32,409 nt of DNA from the IMG/VR virus record IMGVR_UViG_3300010885_008273, positions 1 through 32,409 of that record; one strand, given 5' to 3'. This stretch comes from a virus. The translations under genes were made by a program, and so were the position numbers. Positions 15,519-22,885 of the stretch are shown in pieces. The notes beneath the pieces were generated by a model, which was not told the origin of the DNA, did no database searches, and was given only the letters and a program-made list of their open reading frames with translations. Numbering within the stretch: the stretch's first letter is position 1; each line of letters begins with the position of its first letter.

Positions 15519-16289
15519 ATGCGAATTTGTAAAGTAATTTTTTCCACAAACCGTCTCAAATATCTAATACCTACTCTGGAGTCTTTTCATAAGAATTTAG
15601 ACTTTGGAGATCATGAAGTAGATGGAATTTTTATTGACGATTGGCCAACGGGTCGAAATGATACGTTCGTTGAAGCTCTTGCTCAAAAGTATGGATATAC
15701 TCGTATTGTATTGCATGCAGAGAATCAAGGTATATCAACTACTTGGCAACATGTCAATGAGCTATTAAGTGAGAAAGAATACGATTACGTTTGGCATCAG
15801 GAAGACGATGTAGAACTACTGCAGCCGTTGCACATAGATGATCTTATTAAAATAATGAATGAGCTGCCACAGTTATTTCATATTAATCTAAAAAGACAAA
15901 TTTGGTATGCTAGCGATGTTGAAGAGTTTACAAGACCCGACGATGTTATTTTAGATAACTATCGAATTAATTACGAACATACTTATTTTAGTCCGATGGC
16001 ATGTTTTTATCCTTATTGGATATCTCAGATGAATATCAAAGAATCTACTGATATGTGTCCGGGTGAAGGTTTAGTAATGGTAACTGCCAAAGAACGCACA
16101 AACGGAACACAATGTGGATCCACACTTAAGAACACAGACGGCTCTCCCATTGTTAACCATATTGGAGAAGTAACCCGTGGTCGCCGGCTAAATCAGGGCG
16201 AATGGGGATGGGAGAGATTTGCCTGGATGGATACTACTAAGGACTATTGTGCCAAAACTGGTATAGAAAAACCACTGGACCCAAAATAA
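15519..16289 (+). CDS. Glycosyltransferase family 2-like (GT-A fold) protein
   Basis: A 256-aa protein with a GT-A-like layout: an N-terminal strand MRICKVIFSTNR with the start of a nucleotide-sugar site, HAENQGISTTWQHV (~68-81), which looks like the 'N.G...a.N.g' motif of GT2 enzymes, and the acidic triad QEDDVEL (~93-99) in the place of the DxD metal-binding motif. The C-terminal half has Trp/Tyr-rich loops and a GEWGWERF segment. It could glycosylate phage DNA, as alpha/beta-glucosyltransferases do in T4, or a host surface sugar. It is in the early-gene region and is followed by an early promoter. Family call moderate; acceptor unknown. Confidence 0.6.
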   Translation: MRICKVIFSTNRLKYLIPTLESFHKNLDFGDHEVDGIFIDDWPTGRNDTFVEALAQKYGYTRIVLHAENQGISTTWQHVNELLSEKEYDYVWHQEDDVELLQPLHIDDLIKIMNELPQLFHINLKRQIWYASDVEEFTRPDDVILDNYRINYEHTYFSPMACFYPYWISQMNIKESTDMCPGEGLVMVTAKERTNGTQCGSTLKNTDGSPIVNHIGEVTRGRRLNQGEWGWERFAWMDTTKDYCAKTGIEKPLDPK

Positions 16290-16292
16290 AAG

Positions 16293-16321
16293 TTGACACA
16301 ACCCTAGTAACGTATTAATAT
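16293..16321 (+). promoter_or_regulatory. Sigma70-like early promoter (TTGACA-17-TAATAT)
   Basis: TTGACA at 16293-16298 and TAATAT at 16316-16321 with a 17-nt spacer. It begins right after the glycosyltransferase-like gene, and its start site (~16328) falls after the GTG at 16322, which decides the start of the next gene. Confidence 0.75.
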
Positions 16322-16351
16322 GTGCGCTGTTACAGTTATTTGGACTTTGTT

Positions 16352-17032
16352 GTGAAGCGTTCCAAAAAGCAAGTCAAGCATGTATCCAATTTTATCCCTG
16401 CAGAGAATTTCTGGGCTGCAATGGTTTGCGGGCATCGCGTAATTGGAGAACAGTATCCAGACGGGCACTCGCATGTTGATGTGCTCAAACGCCAACAGTT
16501 TGCTCAAGCAGCACTAGCTGATGACTCTCTAATTACAGAGGACGACCGAGCTCTTGCGCAGGAACTGATTGAGTATCAGCGTGGTCGCTTGCTGGATATG
16601 ATTGCAGGCAAGATCAGCAACTATGGCAAGATTGTAGTCACCCTGTTTATGCAGGAAGAAGTTGATGTTAACCAATCTACTAACTTTACGTTTGGGGTTA
16701 ACCAGCCCGGCTACTATATTACACATCGCGAAAATCAGCGTCGTGGCGAGCTGATTGAACGGTCCAAACTGACCTCTCGTTGTGTGGGCAAGCTCAAGGA
16801 CCGTATTGAAGTACGTGGTACTGTGTTGCGTGTATTTCCTTCAAAGAACACAGTATATCAAGAAACCAATGGACATATTTTGCTGGGAGACGATGGCAAT
16901 CTCTACCTCTACTGGCATAGCAAGCAAGATGTTTACGAAGATGATTACGTTTACATACGTGGTACCGTTAAGGCGCACATAGACGGCAACACCACCAAAC
17001 TAAATCGTGTGCTTTATCTTGTTAAGGAGTGA
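16352..17032 (+). CDS. Unknown protein with possible C-terminal OB-fold
   Basis: The GTG at 16352 is preferred: the in-frame GTG at 16322 directly abuts the -10 box and would not be in the mRNA. The ~226-aa product begins MKRSKKQVKHVSN. Its last ~80 residues (GKLKDRIEVRGTVLRVFPS..., ending with YIRGTVKAHIDGNTTKLNRVLYL) show the strand pattern of an OB-fold nucleic-acid-binding domain: two related 'I-x-x-R/I-x-G-T-V' strands. The first half is helical and His/Arg-rich. It stands behind its own early promoter and overlaps the next small gene by 4 nt. A role in DNA or RNA binding is inferred; the family is not recognised. Confidence 0.6.
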   Translation: MKRSKKQVKHVSNFIPAENFWAAMVCGHRVIGEQYPDGHSHVDVLKRQQFAQAALADDSLITEDDRALAQELIEYQRGRLLDMIAGKISNYGKIVVTLFMQEEVDVNQSTNFTFGVNQPGYYITHRENQRRGELIERSKLTSRCVGKLKDRIEVRGTVLRVFPSKNTVYQETNGHILLGDDGNLYLYWHSKQDVYEDDYVYIRGTVKAHIDGNTTKLNRVLYLVKE

Positions 17033-17232
17033 AAAAGAGCGTTATGAAGTCGAAGAATCCCAGCAAGGTTATCAAGCGTAACCCTGTTGCCCGGGCCCTG
17101 CGCGAGGATGACCAATTCAAGCATCGCGTGGAACCATCTGATCACGACTACCGTCGTGCTACTGCTGCAGACCTGCGCAAGTGGCAAAACCAAGTTGATG
17201 ACGATTTAGACGACGATTTTGGGGTAGATTAA
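17029..17232 (+). CDS. Small charged protein (67 aa)
   Basis: A 67-aa protein starting at GTG 17029, whose GTGA overlaps the upstream stop by 4 nt, with a KEGG-like AAGGAG Shine-Dalgarno upstream in the previous gene (around 17020). It is strongly basic at its N-terminus (many Lys/Arg, residues 1-35) and acidic at its C-terminus (DDDLDDDFGVD). This bipolar charge pattern fits a small nucleic-acid- or protein-binding factor. The start could also be the in-frame ATG at 17044. It is not recognised, and translational coupling with the OB-like gene suggests a joint function. Confidence 0.6.
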   Translation: MKKSVMKSKNPSKVIKRNPVARALREDDQFKHRVEPSDHDYRRATAADLRKWQNQVDDDLDDDFGVD

Positions 17233-17266
17233 CCCTAAAAAACGCTCAAAATAGCCCCAGGCTGCG

Positions 17267-17352
17267 TAAGTTGTTGATTTTATTGGGAAAACTAAAATCC
17301 CTGTAGAGTCAATGACTTACGTGCGCCCTTGCTAAGTTATTGATTTTATTAG
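17267..17352. repeat. Three related repeats (TAAGTYRTTGA) in a 191-bp intergenic region
   Basis: Copy 1 is at 17265-17277 (CGTAAGTTGTTGA) and extends to ~17286; copy 2 is inverted at 17309-17321 (CGTAAGTCATTGA on the minus strand); copy 3 is at 17333-17343 and extends to ~17352. Copies 1 and 3 share about 18 of 20 bases including TTTTATT. They lie 5' of the AAA+ promoter and could be operators or iterons. Confidence 0.6.
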
Positions 17353-17373
17353 AATTCTTTCTGCCAAAAAGAG

Positions 17374-17401
17374 TTGCACTGCACCTGGATGGCTGTATAA
17401 T
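17374..17401 (+). promoter_or_regulatory. Sigma70-like promoter of the AAA+ gene (TTGCAC-16-TATAAT)
   Basis: TTGCAC at 17374-17379 and a consensus TATAAT at 17396-17401 with a 16-nt spacer. The start codon at 17424 has an AGGGA Shine-Dalgarno (17411-17415). Confidence 0.75.
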
Positions 17402-17423
17402 ACGACACATAGGGAACAACGAT

Positions 17424-18512
17424 ATGGAGAACAAGCAAATGGCAAATTTCGTTCGTATTACTAGCGGTAAGTATCGCGGTATGCAGATCCGCAATCAGAC
17501 GTTCCGCCTTGTGCAGGATTACAAGGAAGGCGCCAAGGGCGGCTTCGTTACTGTACTTGCTGGCAACGACATGGGCGACTACGCCGGTAAGAACATCCGT
17601 ATTACGGTAGAGAGCATTCGCTCTATCCAGCCCGTTGCTGCTAGCGAAATTCCCAACAACGTGATTGCGTTCACGCCTGCTGTTGTTAACAAGAGCGAGG
17701 ATGACGACGTCATGTACGAGACGCCCGTTGACACTGACGAGACCGACGAGCAGATCATGCAACGTGTGGGTGCCCGCTTTGAGGTGCTCAACGAGATGAC
17801 GATGGCTGCTAAGGAAGGCAACATCCGCGCAATGATTGTGAGCGGTGCCCCAGGCGTGGGCAAGAGCTACGGCGTTGAACAGACGCTAGAGACAGCGAGC
17901 ATGTTTGACAAGCTGATCAAGGTCGTCAAGCACGAAGTGGTCAAGGGTGCGATGACGCCCATTGGCCTCTACAAGAAGCTGTTTGACTTCAGCGACTCCA
18001 ACTGCGTGTTGGTGTTTGACGACTGCGACAGCATCTTGCTTGAAGACCTCAGCCTCAACATCCTCAAGGCTGCGCTCGACAGCAGCAGCCGGCGGCGCAT
18101 TCACTGGAACAGCGATAGCGCATTGCTGCGTCGTGAGGGTATCCCCAACGCTTTCGACTTTAAGGGTTCGGTGATCTTCATTACTAATTTGAAGTTCGAT
18201 AACATCAAGAGCAAGAAGCTGAAGGATCACATTGACGCACTCCAGTCGCGCTGCCACTACTTGGACCTGACCATCCACACCACGCGCGAGAAGCTGCTGC
18301 GGTTGCGTCAGATTGCTGCTACGGGTACGCTGTTCGACGCTGAGAAGTACGGCTTCACTGAAGAGCAGTCGACGGAGATTGTGAATTTCATCACTGAGAA
18401 TGCGAACAAGATGCGCGAGATCAGCTTGCGCGCCGCGCTTAAGGTGGCTGACCTTTACAAGATTAACCCCAACCGTTGGCAGGAGCTGACGCGCATGACC
18501 TGCATGCGCTAA
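17424..18512 (+). CDS. AAA+ ATPase, moron-like gene
   Basis: The ATG at 17424 follows AGGGA by 8 nt; upstream in-frame codons precede the promoter. The 362-aa product has a small beta-rich N-terminal domain (1-70, with KYRGM and GKNIRITVESI strands), an acidic linker (90-112), and an AAA+ core with Walker A GAPGVGKS (141-148), Walker B VLVFDD (195-200) and sensor-1 FITN (N255), with a helical lid at the end. The gene has its own promoter and a strong terminator, and visibly more G+C-rich codons than its neighbours, which suggests recent acquisition or selection for high expression. Its partner and function are unknown; remodelling of a protein or DNA complex is likely. Confidence 0.85.
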   Translation: MENKQMANFVRITSGKYRGMQIRNQTFRLVQDYKEGAKGGFVTVLAGNDMGDYAGKNIRITVESIRSIQPVAASEIPNNVIAFTPAVVNKSEDDDVMYETPVDTDETDEQIMQRVGARFEVLNEMTMAAKEGNIRAMIVSGAPGVGKSYGVEQTLETASMFDKLIKVVKHEVVKGAMTPIGLYKKLFDFSDSNCVLVFDDCDSILLEDLSLNILKAALDSSSRRRIHWNSDSALLRREGIPNAFDFKGSVIFITNLKFDNIKSKKLKDHIDALQSRCHYLDLTIHTTREKLLRLRQIAATGTLFDAEKYGFTEEQSTEIVNFITENANKMREISLRAALKVADLYKINPNRWQELTRMTCMR

Positions 18513-18536
18513 TCAATTCCGCAAGTGCCAACTTGG

Positions 18537-18562
18537 AGCCCCGCCTAGTGCGGGGCTTTTTT
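18537..18562 (+). terminator. Rho-independent terminator after the AAA+ gene
   Basis: AGCCCCGC (18537-18544), loop CTAGT, GCGGGGCT (18550-18557), then a run of T to 18562. It is the only classical intrinsic terminator in the window. The T-run overlaps the stop codon of the convergent gene. Confidence 0.95.
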
Positions 18563-19178
18563 ATAGACCTTTACTCAGTATTCGGTCTACTGCTTGAGCT
18601 TTTCTCATTGGATATATTTTATCCAAAATAGGGTTAGGATTTTTGGCTGCTTGGGCTGCAGCATAATCTCTATCTTGTGTGGGCTCTACCTTTTTGGCAT
18701 CCTTACTGATATCCCAATATACTACGGGATCATTGGTATAAGGATTGGGTTCTACTTCTCGAGTTATATTAGGCCACGCCAACTGTTGTTGCAGGCGTTT
18801 GGCTAGTGCACCATACAGTCGTATTCTGCTGGATGTTTTTTCAGTCTCGCCTTTGTCTGCAGGGGCACTGAAATGAATAGTGTTCACGCTGGGATTATTT
18901 TTGAGGAAATCCATTATGACAGCACCAACTGTAGCAAAGATTCTCTGTGCCTCCTGATAACTATCTTTGGTCTTTCCCAGGTCTAAACCGCGCGTCAGAG
19001 TGTAACGACCAAAACCAACTTCTACACGATTGTCTCCTCGTACATCAAATGATATCTGATAGCGTTTGAGTATACTGTTGGCACGGAACACATATTTTGC
19101 CATAGCGTATTTGGCTCTTGCCTGTCGCCATGGGTAGGGTTTATCAAGTGATTCCGTTATGAATTCTGTTGCCCGCAT
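18561..19178 (-). CDS. Unknown phage protein, possible packaged protein
   Basis: The ATG at 19178 is preferred to the one at 19211, because a minus-strand late box GCTAAATA (19183-19190) ends 4 nt before it. The ~205-aa product begins MRATEFITES, which resembles a T4 capsid-targeting sequence with a possible cleavage after ITE. The middle part has strands and helices (FGRYTLTRGLDLGKTKDS, IFATVGAVIMDFLK, INTIHFSAPAD-like, SSRIRLYGALAKRL), a pattern I associate with a conserved hypothetical family of T4-like phages. The last 40 residues are polar. It is convergent with the AAA+ gene and divergent from uvsW. Function unknown. Confidence 0.65.
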   Translation of the reverse strand: MRATEFITESLDKPYPWRQARAKYAMAKYVFRANSILKRYQISFDVRGDNRVEVGFGRYTLTRGLDLGKTKDSYQEAQRIFATVGAVIMDFLKNNPSVNTIHFSAPADKGETEKTSSRIRLYGALAKRLQQQLAWPNITREVEPNPYTNDPVVYWDISKDAKKVEPTQDRDYAAAQAAKNPNPILDKIYPMRKAQAVDRILSKGL

Positions 19179-19182
19179 GTGG

Positions 19183-19190
19183 TATTTAGC
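19183..19190 (-). promoter_or_regulatory. T4-type late promoter box (GCTAAATA), leaderless geometry
   Basis: On the minus strand GCTAAATA is followed by CCAC and then ATG (19178). The expected start site lies at or one base inside the ATG. Confidence 0.6.
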
Positions 19191-19248
19191 CCAACTATTA
19201 CGGCTATGCATCTTGCTTTAAATACATATACCTAGTACACTTGTATCT

Positions 19249-20691
19249 ATGACAGTAAAAATCATTATCCGCGACGAAGTCAACATTAAGATTGAAGGAC
19301 TTGAGCCCATGATGCGGCGCAAGTTAGTCAGCAAGTTCAAATACCAAGTGCCGTATGCACGACATCTACCCGCTGTAAGATTGGGACGTTGGGACGGGTG
19401 TATTCAGTTCTTTGCCGCTAGCGGCACAACCTATCTCAAACTTCTGGAAGAAATCCTTCCTGAGATTGAACATCTAGATATTGAAATTGAAGACTACAGG
19501 CAGGGGTGGGAACTAGAGTTCGAATCAGTAACTGAACAAAGCCTAGCTCATATATCCTGGCCCGAGAATCATACTTCTGCTGGTACTCCTGTAACGCTGC
19601 GTGACTATCAAGTGGAAGCAATCAATGCATTTCTCGCGGAGCCACAGAGCATACAAGAGATTAGCACAGGTGCGGGCAAGACCATAATGACTGCTACACT
19701 GTGCAGCCGCGCAGAGAAGTATGGGCGTACCTTAACCATTGTACCCAACGTGGACTTGGTTAAACAAACACTCAAAGACTATCAGCTAATTGGTCTAGAT
19801 GTGGGGGTTTTCTATGGTAGTCAGAAAGAATATCAAAAGACACATACCATTTGCACATGGCAAAGTCTGAATAGTCTCGGCAAGAAAACCAAAGACGGTA
19901 CAGCACCTGTTGAGTGGCCGGAGTTTGCTCAAGGTGTTAACTGCATCATTGTAGACGAAGCCCACATGGCCAAGGGCGATGTACTCAAAGCCATGCTAAG
20001 TGGGCCGTTTGCGCAAGTGCCAATTCGTTGGGGGTTGACAGGAACCATTCCCAAAGAAGAGTTTGAATGGCGTTGTTTACATGTGGGAATTGGTGCTGTA
20101 GTAAACAAGATCCGTGCAGCAGATCTGCAGGATCAGGGCGTACTTGCACAGTGTAAAGTTAATATTGTACAGATACAGGACCAACGCACCTTCTCCAACT
20201 ACCAAAGCGAACTCAAGTATCTACTAACAGATACTAAACGAATAGATTACATGTCCAAACTAGTCAAGCAAATCAGTGCGCAAGGCAATACACTAGTACT
20301 TGTAGACCGCATCGAAGCAGGACAAGAATTGGTAGATCGTATACCCAACGCAGTGTTTATTTCGGGCGGTGTTAAAAGTCAGGACAGGCAAGAACACTAC
20401 GACGAAGTAGCTACAGCAGAAGGTAAGGTAATTGTTGCGACATATGGTGTAGCAGCAGTGGGCATTAACTTACCACGCTTGTTTCACATTGTACTAGTAG
20501 AGCCAGGCAAGAGTTTCGTGCGCACTATACAGAGCATCGGACGTGGATTACGCAAGGCGCAGGACAAGGACAGTGTAGAGATTTGGGATGTGACTAGCAG
20601 TTGCAAGTTCAGCAAGCGACACATGACCAAACGCAAACAGTTTTATAACGATGCAAATTATGAATGGGAACTACAAAAGGTAAACATTTGA
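19249..20691 (+). CDS. uvsW: UvsW-like superfamily 2 helicase
   Basis: A 480-aa SF2 helicase. An N-terminal T4-UvsW-like DNA-binding region (residues 1-110; KFKYQVPYARHLPAVRLGRWDG) precedes motif Ia/Q LRDYQ (117-121), motif I STGAGKT (139-145), motif II DEAH (236-239), motif III LTGT (263-266) and motif VI QSIGRGLRK near residue 425. UvsW unwinds branched DNA, R-loops and stalled forks and controls origin use in T4. The gene heads an operon with an unknown gene, a gp62-like gene, a zinc-finger gene and the DnaE-like gene, with stop/start overlaps of 1 nt. The length is close to T4 UvsW. Identification is secure. Confidence 0.93.
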   Translation: MTVKIIIRDEVNIKIEGLEPMMRRKLVSKFKYQVPYARHLPAVRLGRWDGCIQFFAASGTTYLKLLEEILPEIEHLDIEIEDYRQGWELEFESVTEQSLAHISWPENHTSAGTPVTLRDYQVEAINAFLAEPQSIQEISTGAGKTIMTATLCSRAEKYGRTLTIVPNVDLVKQTLKDYQLIGLDVGVFYGSQKEYQKTHTICTWQSLNSLGKKTKDGTAPVEWPEFAQGVNCIIVDEAHMAKGDVLKAMLSGPFAQVPIRWGLTGTIPKEEFEWRCLHVGIGAVVNKIRAADLQDQGVLAQCKVNIVQIQDQRTFSNYQSELKYLLTDTKRIDYMSKLVKQISAQGNTLVLVDRIEAGQELVDRIPNAVFISGGVKSQDRQEHYDEVATAEGKVIVATYGVAAVGINLPRLFHIVLVEPGKSFVRTIQSIGRGLRKAQDKDSVEIWDVTSSCKFSKRHMTKRKQFYNDANYEWELQKVNI

Positions 20692-21191
20692 TGAATATTC
20701 TCACAATTGAAAACATTAGTATGAGCATGCTAGAACTACCTGCAGAGGTAGACGACTTGCGTTTTGCAGTACTAGACAACAGCGATCCAAACGATCCGGA
20801 TTACTTTTTTATTCCCTTGATCTTTCTAGAAAGCTTTACTGCCCCTGCTGCAATACTAGAAATAGGTAAACATACAATTAAGATGCCATTGGACTGGCAG
20901 GTAATGATAGGTGATCCTGAGATTGGCGATCTAGAAGTTATACCGCTTACTAGTATCAGCGAGCGTGGGTTCGAAACACTAACAGTAAATCCACTAACTG
21001 GTTTCCGTCCTCTCTTTGAGAAGATTGATATTGTAGATGTATATCCCGAAGTCAAGTGGTACTTCCCCAAGCTTAAATCGGGGCATCTATTAGCAGTACC
21101 ACTTACAGAAGGAAGTAATCCCAATTGTGTGTTCTTTGCTCGAGAGATTAGTCGTACACAACAGATTGTGAAGATTGACGAGCTTTGGTAA
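20691..21191 (+). CDS. Conserved T4-like phage protein of unknown function
   Basis: The ATG at 20691 overlaps the uvsW stop codon by one base (TGATG), so translation is coupled. The 166-aa product begins MNILTIENISMSMLELP. It has recurrent segments KMPLDWQVMIGDPEIGDLEVIPLTS (residues ~63-87), GFRPLFEKIDIVDVYPEVKWYFPKL and HLLAVPL, which I associate with a conserved hypothetical family beside uvsW in marine T4-like phages. It is soluble, beta-rich and acidic, with no catalytic motif recognised. Position suggests a replication or transcription accessory role. Confidence 0.7.
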   Translation: MNILTIENISMSMLELPAEVDDLRFAVLDNSDPNDPDYFFIPLIFLESFTAPAAILEIGKHTIKMPLDWQVMIGDPEIGDLEVIPLTSISERGFETLTVNPLTGFRPLFEKIDIVDVYPEVKWYFPKLKSGHLLAVPLTEGSNPNCVFFAREISRTQQIVKIDELW

Positions 21192-21637
21192 TGGCTGCTA
21201 AGTTAGATATATTCCGTATATTGGCTGCAGTAGACCGCAGAGATAAAACGTTCTACGATAACCTAACCGACGATGAGCGTAAGGCATTTAGCCCTTACAT
21301 CATGCTACGTTGGGTTAGCACAGTTAATAGTAATCCTGTGCTGGAATCCTGGTACGTGGAGGAAACCAACCGCATGGTTAATATCAACTACTTTACACTG
21401 GCTAGGTATCCCAAGTTTATGTGGTTGATGTATTCCCAAGTGGGCAGTACACAACGTATTAAACATGAGTATCTTGGGCGCGAGTTTAAAAAGAAAAACA
21501 AGAAGCTAGATGCACTACTACGATTGTATCCCGCAGCCAAACAAGCAGACTTAGAACTACTGTCAGAAACAGTTTCTGATCAGGAGCTAGAGGTAATAAA
21601 TGATGAATACAGAGAATTTGAGTCAGACTTTGAATGA
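21191..21637 (+). CDS. 62: Putative clamp-loader small subunit (gp62-like)
   Basis: The ATG at 21191 overlaps the previous stop by one base. The ~148-aa product has the general order of T4 gp62: an N-terminal helical LDIFRILAAVDRRDKTFYDNL, PYIMLRWVSTVN (~37-48) matching the 'pyiinr.ls' element, a central ARYPKFMWLMYSQVG part, a Lys-rich helix KKKNKKLDALL and the final LLSETVSDQELEVI element similar to 'YLSLLTEDQI' endings of gp62. With gp44 it would load the gp45 sliding clamp; gp44 and gp45 are not in this window. It is slightly shorter than T4 gp62. The assignment is moderate and rests on pattern memory plus context. Confidence 0.6.
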   Translation: MAAKLDIFRILAAVDRRDKTFYDNLTDDERKAFSPYIMLRWVSTVNSNPVLESWYVEETNRMVNINYFTLARYPKFMWLMYSQVGSTQRIKHEYLGREFKKKNKKLDALLRLYPAAKQADLELLSETVSDQELEVINDEYREFESDFE

Positions 21638-22304
21638 CTTTGCTTGCGAGTTTTGCAAGCGTGAATTCAAACGTGAACGTACATTACTATCGCATACTTG
21701 CAGGCAGAAGTTACGCCATCAAGAAGGACAAACTGCCGATGGTAAATTAGCATTTACTGTATACGACAAGTTCTATCAACAGACTCAACGCAAGAGTAAA
21801 ACATGGGAGCAGTTTGCCGACAGTCCATACTACAACGGCTTTACTAAGTTTGCCAAATACATTCGCAGTATGGATGTGGTCAATCCCATGTTGTTTGTAG
21901 ATTGGGTAATTAAGAATAATATCAAGTTAGAGTATTGGTCCCGCGACACCACATACGAACGCTATCTCACACAACTGCTAGCAAACGAATCAGCAGAGAA
22001 TGGTATCGAACGAACATTCCATCATATGCAGGAATGGGCTGAACAGAATAAATTAACATTGGATCAATATCTATATCATGCAAATACTAACAAGATTGTG
22101 CATGATATTATCAGCGGTAGGGTTAGTCCTTGGCTGTTGTACGGCACTAAGACTGGACAAGAACTGCTATCAAGGTTCAACGACGATCAGGTGCATCTGA
22201 TTATCCGTTATATTGATCCAACTGTGTGGTATAATAAGATCAAAGAAGAAACAGATCAGATAGAGTTTGTTTGCAGCATATGTGAACAGGTAGGCATTAA
22301 CTAA
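21600..22304 (+). CDS. Zinc-finger protein of unknown function
   Basis: A 234-aa protein overlapping the end of the gp62-like gene by 38 nt (ATGATG; the second ATG at 21603 is also possible). It has an N-terminal C2HC-type zinc finger: CEFCKREFKRERTLLSHTC (residues ~16-34), where C16, C19, H32 and C34 can bind zinc. The rest is helical with conserved-looking FADSPYYNGFTKFAKYIRSM and GRVSPWLLYGTKTG segments, known to me from hypothetical proteins of T4-like marine phages. It is probably a DNA- or protein-binding factor in early gene expression or replication. It ends one base before the DnaE-like gene. Confidence 0.7.
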   Translation: MMNTENLSQTLNDFACEFCKREFKRERTLLSHTCRQKLRHQEGQTADGKLAFTVYDKFYQQTQRKSKTWEQFADSPYYNGFTKFAKYIRSMDVVNPMLFVDWVIKNNIKLEYWSRDTTYERYLTQLLANESAENGIERTFHHMQEWAEQNKLTLDQYLYHANTNKIVHDIISGRVSPWLLYGTKTGQELLSRFNDDQVHLIIRYIDPTVWYNKIKEETDQIEFVCSICEQVGIN

Positions 22305-22885
22305 TGGACGTTGATATCGATCTAGGTGATCGAACACAGTTAATGGAACTGGTACGACACGTTCCGGCTAGTAGTATCAAAGATGGAATAGCGGGTAAGC
22401 ACCCTACTGGGGTATATTTTCAATACATTCCCACTGATCCATTAACTAGATTGTCTGCAGTAGATTATCATACAGCAGAGGAGTTGGGCTTCTTTAAGAT
22501 AGACTTACTTAACGTACACGTTTATCAGCAGGTGCGGGATGAAGAACATTTGATTCAATTGATGAATCAAGAACCCTTGTGGGAACTATTGGAGAATTGT
22601 GAATTTGTAGACCAAGTGATCCACATCCATGGGCACTATGATTCAATCCGTGCTATGCCCGAGCCCATCACTAGCATCAAACACCTTGCTATGTTCTTGG
22701 CTATACTCCGCCCCGCAAAGCGACACCTGACAGGACAGCTCTGGGCAGAAGTTGAAAAGACTGTTTGGTTGAAGTCCAATGATGGCAAGTTTGGATTCAA
22801 ACAATCGCACAGCATTGCTTACGCTCATCTTGCGGCAGTCCATATGAACCTCCTATGCGAGCAGTTACTTAACCCGCTTGACTAG
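22304..22885 (+). CDS. Miniature DnaE-like (C-family DNA polymerase III alpha) palm protein
   Basis: A 193-aa protein whose order of motifs follows bacterial DnaE. DVDIDLGDR (residues 2-10) matches the PDxDxDF strand that carries two catalytic Asp (D4, D6 here). KHPTGVYFQ (32-40) matches the HxxGVV element. DYHTAEELGFFKIDLLN (54-70) matches the third catalytic Asp region (D67). LRPAKRHLTG (135-144) corresponds to the 'ALYRPGP' region, and FKQSHSIAYA (165-174) to FNKSHSAAYA. It lacks the PHP exonuclease, the tau- and clamp-binding parts and most of the fingers. It is either a catalytic minimal polymerase or nucleotidyltransferase, or a remnant recruited as a regulator. It overlaps the preceding stop by one base. 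Confidence 0.6.
   Translation: MDVDIDLGDRTQLMELVRHVPASSIKDGIAGKHPTGVYFQYIPTDPLTRLSAVDYHTAEELGFFKIDLLNVHVYQQVRDEEHLIQLMNQEPLWELLENCEFVDQVIHIHGHYDSIRAMPEPITSIKHLAMFLAILRPAKRHLTGQLWAEVEKTVWLKSNDGKFGFKQSHSIAYAHLAAVHMNLLCEQLLNPLD

Noticed and set aside
16322-16351. GTG at 16322 as the start of the OB-like gene
   Set aside because: It directly abuts the -10 box TAATAT and lies upstream of the expected transcription start; the GTG at 16352 is preferred.
17233-17423. A tRNA or small RNA gene in the largest intergenic gap
   Set aside because: No cloverleaf or terminator could be drawn; the region contains repeats and a promoter only.
19217-19224. TTTAAATA upstream of uvsW as a late promoter
   Set aside because: Weak match, and uvsW is a middle/late gene in T4, so it could be used, but the first bases differ from the other boxes and I cannot distinguish it from AT-rich background.
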